Made by a program: the position numbers and the translations under genes. DNA of 64,000 bases from Methylobacillus sp. MM3. GTDB taxonomy: Bacteria; Pseudomonadota; Gammaproteobacteria; Burkholderiales; Methylophilaceae. Shown here one piece after another: positions 35,270-43,668 of the stretch (the stretch's first letter is position 1; each line of letters opens with the position of its first letter). The notes under the pieces were generated by a model that saw only the letters and a list, made by a program, of their open reading frames with translations, did no database searches and was not told where the DNA came from. Location: contig NZ_LXTQ01000050.1 of NCBI RefSeq assembly GCF_001645185.1, forward strand, positions 1-64,000, written 5' to 3'.

Positions 35270-35350
35270 ATGAGCAAGTTGCAGTACCCCATCAAAAGAA
35301 CGATGACAGCCTCCCTTCTGACTTGCGGGGCGACGGCTTACCTCCAATGA
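35270..35350 (+). CDS. Possible 26-residue upstream ORF coupled to the GGDEF-EAL gene
   Basis: ATG at 35270 opens a 26-codon frame (MSKLQYPIKRTMTASLLTCG and on) whose TGA overlaps the ATG of the next gene as ATGA. The peptide is basic then mildly hydrophobic. No clear ribosome site. It could be a leader peptide giving translational coupling, or chance. Confidence 0.3.
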   Translation: MSKLQYPIKRTMTASLLTCGATAYLQ

Positions 35351-38001
35351 CCGCCGAAATCCTCACCGACATGCTGTCATTCGAGCCTTTACTCAAAACG
35401 GCTCCGGGACTTGAAACCCTGGTGCGTGCGCTGCTTAACTCCAGTCTTGATTTCATTTGTTTCAAGGACGGTCAGGGCCGATGGATTGCCGCGAACGCAA
35501 GCGGTCTGGCGTTGTTCCAGCTAGGCAATGATTACGCATTCAAAACCGATGAACAACTGGCCGAACAGGCGCCGCCGCAATACCGCGAGGCTTTCCGCAA
35601 CTGCGGCGAATCAGACGAGCGCGCCTGGCTCGCGCGCGCCACGCAGCAAGAAGAACAGATCATCCCCGGCGCGAATGGTGAGCAGCGTTACTTCGATGTC
35701 GTCAAGATGCCCTTGTTTATGGAGGATGGCAACCGCTATGGCATGGTGGTGCTGGGCCGCGATATTTCCGACCGCAAACAGGCGGAAATCAGCCTATACC
35801 GCCGCAGCGCGATTCTCGATGCTCTGGTTTCGACCGACTGGCTACTGTATTCCGCCGATTCCTGGCAGAAAGCCATGCCAGCGGCGCTGGAGCTGATCGG
35901 CAAGGCAGCCCGTTTCACGCGCATCCAGATATTCATGAACACGCCAGGCAGCGACCCGCTCACCAGCGCCGAGTTGATCGGATGGACGGATTCCGGGATT
36001 GCCGCCTCGCCCGGCATGGTGGCTCGCGTCATTGAATTCGACCGCCCCGAGCATAGCCGTTGGCGGGAAATGCTGACACGCGGCGAAGCAATATTCGGTA
36101 TGCAATCGGATTTTCCTCCGCCGGAGCATGTGTTTTTCAATCAACGCCAATCGCAGTCCATCGCTCTCCTGCCCATCCACACGGAAAAGCAATGGTGGGG
36201 GCTGATCTGTCTGGAGCGCTTCGACAACGCCGAGCGAATTTCGCCCCAGGAAATCGGCGCGCTGCTCGCTGCCAGCCGCTCCATCGGCATTGCCATCCAG
36301 CGCGATATTGCCAATAAACGCCTGGGGCAAGCCTCGATCGCGTTCGACACGGCGGCCGAGGGCATCATGATCTGCGATGCCGAAAACCGCATCACCGGCA
36401 TCAACATGGGCTTCACGGAGATCACCGGCTACAGCGAGGGCGAAGTGCTGGGCCTGAACCCGGATATCCTCAATTCCGGCATTCATGCGCCCGAATTCTT
36501 TGAAGCCATGTGGGCCAGCCTGGAACAGACCGGGCGCTGGCGCGGCGAAATCCGCAACCGGCGCAAAAACGGCGAAATCTATCCCGAATGGCTGACGATC
36601 ACCGTCGTCAAGAACACGGAAAACCAGATTTCGCATTTTGTCGCGGTCTTCGCCGATATTTCAGAAATCAAGCATTCGCAGCAGCGCCTGTACGAACTGG
36701 TCAATCACGACCCTTTGACCGGCCTGCCCAACCGCCGCCTGCTCAACGAACTGCTCGAACACGCCATCAAGCGTGCCGAGCGAGAAAGCACCAAGATCGC
36801 GCTGCTGTTCGTCGATCTGGATCGCTTCAAGAACATCAATGACACTCTGGGCCACCAAGTCGGCGACAAGCTGCTGAAGAAAGCGGCCCAGCGACTCAGT
36901 GCATCCGTGCGCGACAGCGACACCATTGCCCGCCTGGGCGGCGACGAATTCGTGGTGATGATGGAATTCATGGGCGACATCGAAGACCCTGCCACCGTCG
37001 CCAAGAAAATCATCTCCGGTATCCAGGACGAGTTCGTCATCGATAACTACGAATTGTTCATCGGTGCCAGCATCGGCATCAGCATTTTCCCTGAGGACGG
37101 CCGGACGGCGGACGACCTGATCAAGGCCGCCGACATCGCGATGTACCAGGTCAAGAACGAAGGCAAGAACGACTACCGCTTCTACGCCAGCCAGTTGAGC
37201 GACCACGCACGCGAACGGCTGACACTGGACACCATGCTGCGCCGCGCACTGGAACGCCGGCAACTGGAAGTCTATTACCAGCCGCAGGTTTCGCTGGAGA
37301 CAGGCAAGATCATTGCGGCGGAAGCGCTCATCCGCTGGCATCATCCGGAACTGGGCATGGTATCGCCGGCCAAATTCATCCCGCTGGCGGAAGAAACCGG
37401 CCTTATCGTGCAGATCGGCGAATGGGTGCTGCGCGAAGCGGCCAACCACGCGATGTGCCTGACGCAACTGGGGATCCCGCTGCAATGGATCGCCGTCAAT
37501 GTGTCCGGGGTGCAGATTCACCGCTCCAATTTCGCGGACACCGTCTACGGCGTGCTGGTTGAAACCGGCTGCGACCCCGGCATGCTGGAACTGGAAATCA
37601 CCGAAAGCGCGATCATGCGCAACGTGGAATACGTTATCGATGTCTGCCAGCAGCTGAAGTCCATGGGCGTGCGCCTGGCGCTGGACGACTTCGGAACCGG
37701 CTATTCCTCGCTGTCGTATTTGAAGAAGTTTCCGCTCGACAAGCTCAAGATCGACCAGTCCTTCGTGCATGACCTGCCGGACGACGCCGAAGATGCCGCC
37801 ATTGCAGGCGCCATCATCGCACTCGGGCAGAACCTGGGCCTGCGCATCACCGCCGAGGGCGTGGAGAAAACGGAGCAGCGCGATTTTCTCTATGCGCGCG
37901 GTTGCACCGAAGGACAGGGATATTTATACAGCCAGCCCATTTCATTTGAAGATCTCGTGAATTTATTGAAAAACAGTCCGTTACCGGAAATAGCATCATG
38001 A
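35347..38001 (+). CDS. PAS-GAF-PAS-GGDEF-EAL cyclic-di-GMP enzyme
   Basis: 884 residues from the ATG at 35347 (a TTG at 35323 is the alternative). Order: PAS (about 30-145, ending VVLGRDISDRKQAE), GAF-like domain (about 160-325), second PAS/PAC (about 330-450, FDTAAEGIMICDAENRITGIN), GGDEF (about 455-615) and EAL (about 630-875). The diguanylate cyclase site is LGGDEFVVM (531-535), with the inhibitory I-site RDSD exactly five residues before GG. The EAL site is AAEALIRWHHPELG, with ELEITES, LALDDFGTGYSSLSYLKKFP and KIDQSF. Both catalytic domains look competent. No membrane segment, so it is a cytoplasmic sensor. It overlaps the HD-GYP gene by 4 nt. Confidence 0.93.
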   Translation: MTAEILTDMLSFEPLLKTAPGLETLVRALLNSSLDFICFKDGQGRWIAANASGLALFQLGNDYAFKTDEQLAEQAPPQYREAFRNCGESDERAWLARATQQEEQIIPGANGEQRYFDVVKMPLFMEDGNRYGMVVLGRDISDRKQAEISLYRRSAILDALVSTDWLLYSADSWQKAMPAALELIGKAARFTRIQIFMNTPGSDPLTSAELIGWTDSGIAASPGMVARVIEFDRPEHSRWREMLTRGEAIFGMQSDFPPPEHVFFNQRQSQSIALLPIHTEKQWWGLICLERFDNAERISPQEIGALLAASRSIGIAIQRDIANKRLGQASIAFDTAAEGIMICDAENRITGINMGFTEITGYSEGEVLGLNPDILNSGIHAPEFFEAMWASLEQTGRWRGEIRNRRKNGEIYPEWLTITVVKNTENQISHFVAVFADISEIKHSQQRLYELVNHDPLTGLPNRRLLNELLEHAIKRAERESTKIALLFVDLDRFKNINDTLGHQVGDKLLKKAAQRLSASVRDSDTIARLGGDEFVVMMEFMGDIEDPATVAKKIISGIQDEFVIDNYELFIGASIGISIFPEDGRTADDLIKAADIAMYQVKNEGKNDYRFYASQLSDHARERLTLDTMLRRALERRQLEVYYQPQVSLETGKIIAAEALIRWHHPELGMVSPAKFIPLAEETGLIVQIGEWVLREAANHAMCLTQLGIPLQWIAVNVSGVQIHRSNFADTVYGVLVETGCDPGMLELEITESAIMRNVEYVIDVCQQLKSMGVRLALDDFGTGYSSLSYLKKFPLDKLKIDQSFVHDLPDDAEDAAIAGAIIALGQNLGLRITAEGVEKTEQRDFLYARGCTEGQGYLYSQPISFEDLVNLLKNSPLPEIAS

Positions 38002-39293
38002 AGCCGGAAGCCGTCAACACCATTACCCCGGACCAACTGCGTATCGGCCTATACATCCATCTCGACCTCGGCTGGATGGATCATCCGTTCACCTTCAGCA
38101 ACTTCAAGATTCGCAACGAAGGCCAGATCGCGCAGATCAAGGCCCTCGGCCTGAAGCAACTGCGCTACGACCCGTTGCGTAGCGATTGCGAACCGGCCGA
38201 ATCACTCCCCGCCCCGAGCCCGACGCCTGCCGTTGTGCAGAATGACGTCCAGCCACCGCCCGTAACGGATGACATCATTGCGGATGCTCCAGAGGAAGAT
38301 TTCGAAACCAGACGCCTGGAGGAACTGCGCAAGGCCGTGCATGAATGCGAACACAAGTTCGCCCAGGCGGCGAACACGATCATGCGTATAGAGCGCGAAA
38401 TCCACATCACGCCGCCGAAATCGATGGCCGAGGCACATGCGCTGGTGGATAGCATGGTGGAATCGCTGCTGACGGAAAGTGATGTGGTGCTGCACGCGAT
38501 GAACGACCGGCGCGGCATGACGGAGCAATACTCACACTCGCTGAACGTCACGGTATTGGCGATGATACTCGCCAAATCGCTGGACATGAGCGAAGAGGAA
38601 GTCAGGCACCTGTCGATGGGCGCGCTGTTCCATGACATCGGAAAATCGCAGATTCCCGACCGCATCACGCGCAAGACCGACCCGTTGACCAAGTCAGAAC
38701 TCGCGCTGATTCATGAACATTGTCTCTTCGGCGCGAAATTCGCCGAAAACTTCAAGCTCGCCCCGCGCGTGGGCCAGATCATCCTGCAACACCATGAATG
38801 CATAGACGGCAGCGGCTATCCCGGCAAGCTCAAGGGCGAGGAAATCGACCGCCTGTCGCGCATTGTCGCCATCGTGAATACCTACGACAACCTGTGCAAT
38901 CCGCTGGATATCACGGCGGCGATGACGCCTTACGAGGCACTCGCCAACATGTTCTCGCGCCAGCGTGCCAAACTCGACCCATCCATCCTCAAGCTGCTGA
39001 TCAAGAGCATGGGCGTCTATCCACCCGGCAGTATCGTGCGCCTTTCCAGCGGCGACCACGGCATGGTGATTTCGGTCAACCCGAGCAAACCGCTGCGTCC
39101 ATGCGTGATGCTGCATCTGCCCAATGTGCCGCGCAAGACGCCGATGCTGATCGACCTGGGCGAAGAGGCCTCCCTCAGCATCACCCAATGCCTGCGCCCC
39201 AACCAATTGCCGAAAGAAGCGCTGGAGTACCTCAGCCCCGGCAAGCGCATCAGCTATTACTTCGACAAGGAACCGCCCAAGGTCGGGCAGTAG
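37998..39293 (+). CDS. DUF3391 HD-GYP cyclic-di-GMP phosphodiesterase
   Basis: 431 residues. N-terminal DUF3391 (ITPDQLRIGLYIHLDLGWMDHPF, about 8-60), a Pro-rich linker (about 68-105), then the HD-GYP domain with the metal pair FHDIGKSQIPD (His212-Asp213) and the GYP signature QHHECIDGSGYPGKLKGEEI (265-284). A C-terminal extension (about 330-431) has beta structure. HD-GYP enzymes hydrolyse c-di-GMP to GMP. Coupled (ATGA) to the GGDEF-EAL gene, so the pair could both make and remove the signal. Confidence 0.94.
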   Translation: MKPEAVNTITPDQLRIGLYIHLDLGWMDHPFTFSNFKIRNEGQIAQIKALGLKQLRYDPLRSDCEPAESLPAPSPTPAVVQNDVQPPPVTDDIIADAPEEDFETRRLEELRKAVHECEHKFAQAANTIMRIEREIHITPPKSMAEAHALVDSMVESLLTESDVVLHAMNDRRGMTEQYSHSLNVTVLAMILAKSLDMSEEEVRHLSMGALFHDIGKSQIPDRITRKTDPLTKSELALIHEHCLFGAKFAENFKLAPRVGQIILQHHECIDGSGYPGKLKGEEIDRLSRIVAIVNTYDNLCNPLDITAAMTPYEALANMFSRQRAKLDPSILKLLIKSMGVYPPGSIVRLSSGDHGMVISVNPSKPLRPCVMLHLPNVPRKTPMLIDLGEEASLSITQCLRPNQLPKEALEYLSPGKRISYYFDKEPPKVGQ

Positions 39294-39308
39294 CATATCC
39301 GTTTCGTC

Positions 39309-39336
39309 GGGCGGAAAAGCGTAGCGCTTTCCGCCG
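39309..39336. repeat. REP-like hairpin after the HD-GYP gene
   Basis: GGGCGGAAAAGCG-TA-GCGCTTTCCGCCG: long arms with one bulged A, 15 bp after the stop and without a T-run. This sort of hairpin is dispersed in related genomes as I recall. It may act as a weak terminator or repeat. Confidence 0.45.
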
Positions 39337-39390
39337 AATGGAGTTTGCCATGCGACGGATAATGCCCGCAGCCCATCCGCCTCGCGTTCC

Positions 39391-39436
39391 TGCGACACTG
39401 TGTCACATTCCGCATTTCGACTGGCCTTTCTATCAT
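39391..39436 (+). promoter_or_regulatory. Copper-receptor promoter with 17-bp RegA-type box
   Basis: TGCGACACTGTGTCACA (39391-39407), then directly TTCCGC as -35 (39408-39413), a 17-bp spacer and TATCAT as -10 (39431-39436), giving a start near 39443 and a 30-nt leader. The box follows TGCGACA-N3-TGNCRCA, shared with two other promoters in the window in the same geometry. Confidence 0.65.
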
Positions 39437-39466
39437 GACAGACATTGATATCCGGATAGAAAGGCC
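39423..39466 (+). promoter_or_regulatory. 12-bp inverted repeat covering the copper-receptor ribosome site
   Basis: GGCCTTTCTATC (39423-39434) and GATAGAAAGGCC (39455-39466), a perfect match with a 20-nt loop. The right arm contains AAAGG, the likely ribosome site. The left arm overlaps the -10, so the RNA hairpin can form only on transcripts coming from upstream. As DNA it may be an operator. Confidence 0.5.
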
Positions 39467-39472
39467 TTTGAA

Positions 39473-41770
39473 ATGGCTCCGCAAGACCGCCGCACAACCA
39501 CAAAAAAATCTCCGACTTCGCCCGTATCCGGCAGATCCCGGTTGCGCCGCATTCCCCTTTGCATCGCGCTGGCATTTGCACCGGCGGCGTTGGCCGATAA
39601 CACCGTATCCGCGCCTTTCGTCGATGTCACCGCCGAACGCCCGCAACCGCTGCCCGCCGGCATCGGCTTGGCAGACGAAGAACTGACTCGTCAACGCACC
39701 GGCGCCAGCGACACTGCCTCCCTGCTCGACGGCCAGCCCGGCATCAGCCTCTATCGCGCTGGCGGCGTCTCCAGCCTGCCGGCAATCCACGGCCTGGCGG
39801 ACGATCGCATCCGCATCAAGGTGGATGGCATGGATTTGATCTCCGCCTGTGCCAACCATATGAACCCGCCGCTGTCGTACATCGATCCGGCCAATGTCTC
39901 TGATGCCAAGGTATACGCAGACATCACGCCGGTCAGCCTGGGCGGCGACAGCATTGCCGGCACGATACGGATCGACTCCGCCGCGCCGGAATTCGCCGAA
40001 GTGGGAAAGACACTGCTCAAGGGGCAATCCTCGGCCTTCTACCGCAGCAATAACAACACGCGCGGCGCGAATCTTTCCGCAACAGCCGCGAGCGATACGC
40101 TGTCCATCCGCTATACCGGAAGCACAGTCGAAGCCAACGACTACGAATCGGCCCACGACTTCAAGCCCACCGGGATCGCGGCAAGCGGTCGCGGCTGGCT
40201 GGACGGCGACGAAGTCGGATCATCCGCGTACAAGGCGCAAAACCATGCGCTCGACTTCGGCCTGCGCCACGAAAACCATCTGCTCGACCTCAAGCTCGGC
40301 GTGCAACATATCCCTGATCAAGGCTTCCCCAACCAGCGCATGGACATGACGGACAACGACAGCCGGCAGATCAACCTGCGCTACACCGGTCAATATGGCT
40401 GGGGCAATCTGGAGGCCTCCGCTTACCATGAACGCACGCGCCACCGCATGAACTTCGGCGACGACAAACGCTTCTGGTACGGCGCGGCGAATAATGTCGC
40501 CGGCATGCCTATGGACACCAAGGGCCGCAACACCGGAATGATGCTCAAGGGCGACGTGATTCTTTCCGAGCGCGACACGCTGCGCGTCGGCACCGAATTC
40601 CAGCGCTACCGACTCGACGACTGGTGGGATCCCGTTGCCAACTCCGCACCAATGATGGCACCGGATACATTCTGGAATATCCGCGACGGCGAACGTGACC
40701 GCTACGCCGCCTTTACCGAATGGGAAGCGCTCTGGAACAGGCAATGGACAACGCAACTCGGTATCCGGCACGAGACGGTCAATATGGATGCCGGCAAGGT
40801 ACAAGGCTACAGTTCCAGCGGCATGATGAGCTACGGCGACCCCAACGATCCAGCCAGTATCCCCGGCACCTTCAACGCCCGTGATCGCAGCCGTACCGAC
40901 CACAACCTCGACCTGACCGCGCTGGTCCGCCTCACCCCCGACACAGGCAAGACTTTCGAGGCCGGCTATGCGATGAAGACCCGCTCGCCCAACCTGCACG
41001 AGCGCTACACTTGGTCCCGCAACAACAGCATGGTGATGAACATGAACAACTGGGTCGGCGACGGCAACGGCTATGTCGGCAACCTGGACCTCGACCCGGA
41101 GATCGCACACACCGTCAGTCTCACCGGCCACTGGCACGACACCGCACAACAGGCTTGGAGCCTGCGGGTCGCACCCTACTACACCCATGTCACCGACTAC
41201 ATCGACGCCATCCCCTGCACTAGCATCTACGCCACCTGCCCGACACGCACCGACGGCTTCGCCAACTTGAGCCTGGATAACCAGGACGCACGGCTGTATG
41301 GCATGGACGTGTCTGGAAAAATGGCACTGGGCAGCATGGGCGGTATCGGCCGCTTCGCCGCCAGCGGCGTGCTGAGCTACACGCGCGGCAAGAACACAAC
41401 CACCGACGACGACCTGCACAACATCATGCCGCTCAACCTCAAGGTCGCGCTGGAGCATCGACTGGGTAGCTGGAGCAACACGTTGGAAGCGAAACTGGTG
41501 AAATCCAAGATGCACGTCCAGTCGGTGCGCAAAGAGCTGGAAACTGCGGGCTATGGCCTGCTCGATTTCTACAGCAGCTATGCCTGGAAGCGGGTGCGTC
41601 TGGACATAGGCATCACCAATCTGCTGGACAAGGACTATGACGACCCGCTGGGCGGTGCTTACCTCGGCCAGGGCGACACCATGGGTTCCGGCGCCACAGC
41701 TCCGCAATACGGCACTGCCGTGCCGGGCATGGGCCGATCGATTAACACCAGCGTGACGGTGATGTTCTAA
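39473..41770 (+). CDS. oprC: TonB-dependent copper receptor, OprC/NosA type
   Basis: 765-residue outer-membrane barrel. Signal peptide ending near AALA-D41. Plug domain with DVTAERPQ (TonB-box region), SLLDGQPGISLYRAGGVSSLPAIHGLADDRIRIKVDGMD and NVSDAKVYADITPVSLGGDSIAGTI. The copper marks are conserved: CxxxM as Cys126-ANH-Met130 (SACANHMNPPLSYIDPAN), and HxM as His324-Arg-Met326 in RTRHRMNFGD. In P. aeruginosa OprC the ligands are Cys143, Met147, His323 and Met325. It ends with TSVTVMF (terminal Phe). Controlled by the RegA-type box upstream. Confidence 0.92.
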   Translation: MAPQDRRTTTKKSPTSPVSGRSRLRRIPLCIALAFAPAALADNTVSAPFVDVTAERPQPLPAGIGLADEELTRQRTGASDTASLLDGQPGISLYRAGGVSSLPAIHGLADDRIRIKVDGMDLISACANHMNPPLSYIDPANVSDAKVYADITPVSLGGDSIAGTIRIDSAAPEFAEVGKTLLKGQSSAFYRSNNNTRGANLSATAASDTLSIRYTGSTVEANDYESAHDFKPTGIAASGRGWLDGDEVGSSAYKAQNHALDFGLRHENHLLDLKLGVQHIPDQGFPNQRMDMTDNDSRQINLRYTGQYGWGNLEASAYHERTRHRMNFGDDKRFWYGAANNVAGMPMDTKGRNTGMMLKGDVILSERDTLRVGTEFQRYRLDDWWDPVANSAPMMAPDTFWNIRDGERDRYAAFTEWEALWNRQWTTQLGIRHETVNMDAGKVQGYSSSGMMSYGDPNDPASIPGTFNARDRSRTDHNLDLTALVRLTPDTGKTFEAGYAMKTRSPNLHERYTWSRNNSMVMNMNNWVGDGNGYVGNLDLDPEIAHTVSLTGHWHDTAQQAWSLRVAPYYTHVTDYIDAIPCTSIYATCPTRTDGFANLSLDNQDARLYGMDVSGKMALGSMGGIGRFAASGVLSYTRGKNTTTDDDLHNIMPLNLKVALEHRLGSWSNTLEAKLVKSKMHVQSVRKELETAGYGLLDFYSSYAWKRVRLDIGITNLLDKDYDDPLGGAYLGQGDTMGSGATAPQYGTAVPGMGRSINTSVTVMF

Positions 41771-41837
41771 CGGGCTTCTTCGTGTTGTTGGATTCCGCTC
41801 CTGATTCGCGGCAAGTTCGTTGAGGCTCGCACCATCT

Positions 41838-41925
41838 CCGTTCGTGGTGAGCCTTTCGAACCGCGAATGGGGATAAAACAATCAGGGTTTGCCGAAACGC
41901 CCTTCGACAAGCTCAGGGCGAACGG
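41838..41925. repeat. Inverted pair of a dispersed REP-like sequence
   Basis: CCGTTCGTGGTGAGC...TTTCGAACCG (41838-41863) and, inverted, GCCCTTCGACAAGCTCAGGGCGAACGG (41899-41925). Both are forms of the CGTTCGNNNTGAGCTTGTCGAA repeat found in many proteobacterial intergenic regions as I recall. The two copies face each other like a BIME/REPIN between convergent genes. Confidence 0.65.
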
Positions 41926-41947
41926 ATTGATATAGACTGCCCATCAA

Positions 41948-41977
41948 GCAAAAGGCGCCCGCACGGACGCCTTTTGC
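41948..41977. terminator. Bidirectional terminator between the copper receptor and the TlpA-like gene
   Basis: GCAAAAGGCG / CGCCTTTTGC arms with an inner CCG-CA-CGG, and A/T runs on both sides, between convergent stops. Confidence 0.85.
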
Positions 41978-41990
41978 TTTCCAACAAAAA

Positions 41991-42464
41991 TTATCGCGCA
42001 ATACTTCGCGCCCACTCCACCAACCACGTCGAGCTCACCACCCCAGACCGCCCCTGTACATCGCCCTTGCCATCGTAAAAATAGGTGCGCGGGAGCTCGC
42101 CATGCCATTTGCGATCAATGGCGAAATACAAGCGGTCGGGATCGTCGGCAGCGAATATCCAGCGCTCGCCTTTCCCGTCGGGAAGATACTCGGCCAGCTT
42201 CGTGCCGACTTCGGATTTCATCTCCATGCCATCCACGCTCACCAGCACCAGCCTGATATCCGGCCGTTTGCGCACGAGCGCGCCGAGGTGCCTGATTTCC
42301 TCCGGGCAATACGCGCAATCCACCGACCAGAAGGCCAGCACGAAAGGCTGGCCGGCATGCGCCTGCTCAATGGCCGTCCGGCTAGCGGGATGGAAAGGCT
42401 TAAGGTCAGCCGCCATCACGGACTGCGCCAGTAACAGAAGAGCGAGCAGGCTCAACCGTTTCAT
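41991..42464 (-). CDS. TlpA-like periplasmic thioredoxin
   Basis: 157 residues from the ATG at 42464 (the longer frame overlaps the propeller gene). Signal peptide MKRLSLLALLLLAQSVMA. Thioredoxin fold with FVLAFWSVDCAYCPEEIRHL: active-site Cys50-Ala-Tyr-Cys53. It continues with VLVSVDGMEMKSEVGTKLAEYL and the cis-Pro LPRTYFYDGKG. TlpA/ResA proteins reduce cysteines in the periplasm, including copper chaperone cysteines. Overlaps the propeller gene by 4 nt, so it probably serves that protein or the receptor. Confidence 0.88.
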   Translation of the reverse strand: MKRLSLLALLLLAQSVMAADLKPFHPASRTAIEQAHAGQPFVLAFWSVDCAYCPEEIRHLGALVRKRPDIRLVLVSVDGMEMKSEVGTKLAEYLPDGKGERWIFAADDPDRLYFAIDRKWHGELPRTYFYDGKGDVQGRSGVVSSTWLVEWARSIAR

Positions 42465-43666
42465 TGTCCGACACCCATCGGGATCAGGCGATAGCCGTCC
42501 GCCTTGGTATTCCATGAAAGATAAACCTGCCGGCCGTCGGAGATCAGGAACGGGTTATCCGCTGCGCCGGACGTTTCAGCCATCTTGCGCGTCTCGCTCC
42601 ACGAGCGCCCACCGTCGCCGGACTCCATCGCCATGATGACGGCATGGGTGTCAGTCAGCTCTTTCCATACCAACCATACCCGCTCGCCTTGTGCGAACAA
42701 AGACGGATGCCCGGCCTGCGCGTCTGCATTGCCGAAACGGCGTGCCGGAGAAGTCACCCAAGCCTCGCTGTCCAGACGCGCGACATACAATCCCGGCTTT
42801 TTCTCGTTGCCGTCATACCATGCCAGATGCCAGCCCCAATCGCCGCCGCGCGCAATGGCGGGGCCGTGATGCGGGCAGGCGTCGATCTTCCAGTTGCCGA
42901 AAGTCGCGCGCACCGGCTCTTGCAGGACGCCTTGCGGCCCGATGCGGGCCACGGCGTGATCGCGGATGCTGCCGTCGTAAACATGCCGCCAGAATATGAC
43001 CGCCGTGCCGCCCGGCTCGGCCGCCATGCCGATGCGGCAGCACTCGCAACTGCCGTCCGCGACCTTGTATTCCGTGCCAAAACTCGCGCCGCCATCGCGC
43101 GACACCGCGACATAAATCGCCGCGCCGTCGTATTTCCTGCCGGCGGCTTTCGCTGCCTGCAGATCACGCTTGTCTATCCAGGCAACGTAAATCGTGCCGT
43201 CGTCCGCCACGGCAAGCGACTCGAAACGATGCGTAATGGGATCGGTATTGCGATTGACGATGACCGGCGCGGAGAACGACTTGCCGTCGTCGAGCGAGCG
43301 GCTGAATTTGATGTGGCCGGCGTAAGACTTGTCCAGCGCCTGTGTCCAGGTGACATAGATTTCGCCGTTTTTGCCGAAAGCGATCTTGGGGCGAAGCTCG
43401 CCTTCGCCGCCGACTTTTTCCGGCTGCCGGTTCACCGCAACAGGCGTGCGGAAGGTGTGCCCATTGTCATCGGAACGGCTCACCATCACCCGCCCGCCAT
43501 CGACCTCGGCCCGCCATAGCCGTCCCTGTTCGTCGAAGAGCGTGCTGACAGCCAAAGTCGCGCGGGCGGCTGCCGTGGTTTTGTTATGGGTATGCGCTTC
43601 GTGCGCTGCCACTTCCATACATGGCAGCAACAGGAGCAACAGGTATATAGGAGCTAACTTGCGCAT
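42461..43666 (-). CDS. Secreted sialidase-like beta-propeller with His/Cys motifs
   Basis: 401 residues from the ATG at 43666 (a TTG two codons earlier is possible). The signal peptide is followed at once by HEAHTHN (His22, His25, His27). Six-bladed BNR/Asp-box propeller: SRSDDNGHTFRTP, SRSLDDGKSFSAP, SRDGGASFGTEY, ESGDGGRSWSE. Between blades lie CECCRIG (Cys207, 209, 210) and ACPHHGPA (Cys264, His266, His267). No sialidase arginine triad is evident, so a metal-binding or scaffold role is more likely than glycan cleavage. Between a TonB-dependent receptor and a TlpA-like thioredoxin, all overlapping or within 2 bp. Confidence 0.85.
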   Translation of the reverse strand: MRKLAPIYLLLLLLPCMEVAAHEAHTHNKTTAAARATLAVSTLFDEQGRLWRAEVDGGRVMVSRSDDNGHTFRTPVAVNRQPEKVGGEGELRPKIAFGKNGEIYVTWTQALDKSYAGHIKFSRSLDDGKSFSAPVIVNRNTDPITHRFESLAVADDGTIYVAWIDKRDLQAAKAAGRKYDGAAIYVAVSRDGGASFGTEYKVADGSCECCRIGMAAEPGGTAVIFWRHVYDGSIRDHAVARIGPQGVLQEPVRATFGNWKIDACPHHGPAIARGGDWGWHLAWYDGNEKKPGLYVARLDSEAWVTSPARRFGNADAQAGHPSLFAQGERVWLVWKELTDTHAVIMAMESGDGGRSWSETRKMAETSGAADNPFLISDGRQVYLSWNTKADGYRLIPMGVGQ

Positions 43667-43668
43667 GA

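Noticed and set aside
40220-41881. 553-codon open frame antisense to the copper receptor
   Set aside because: Shadow of the receptor gene; no motif, no ribosome site.
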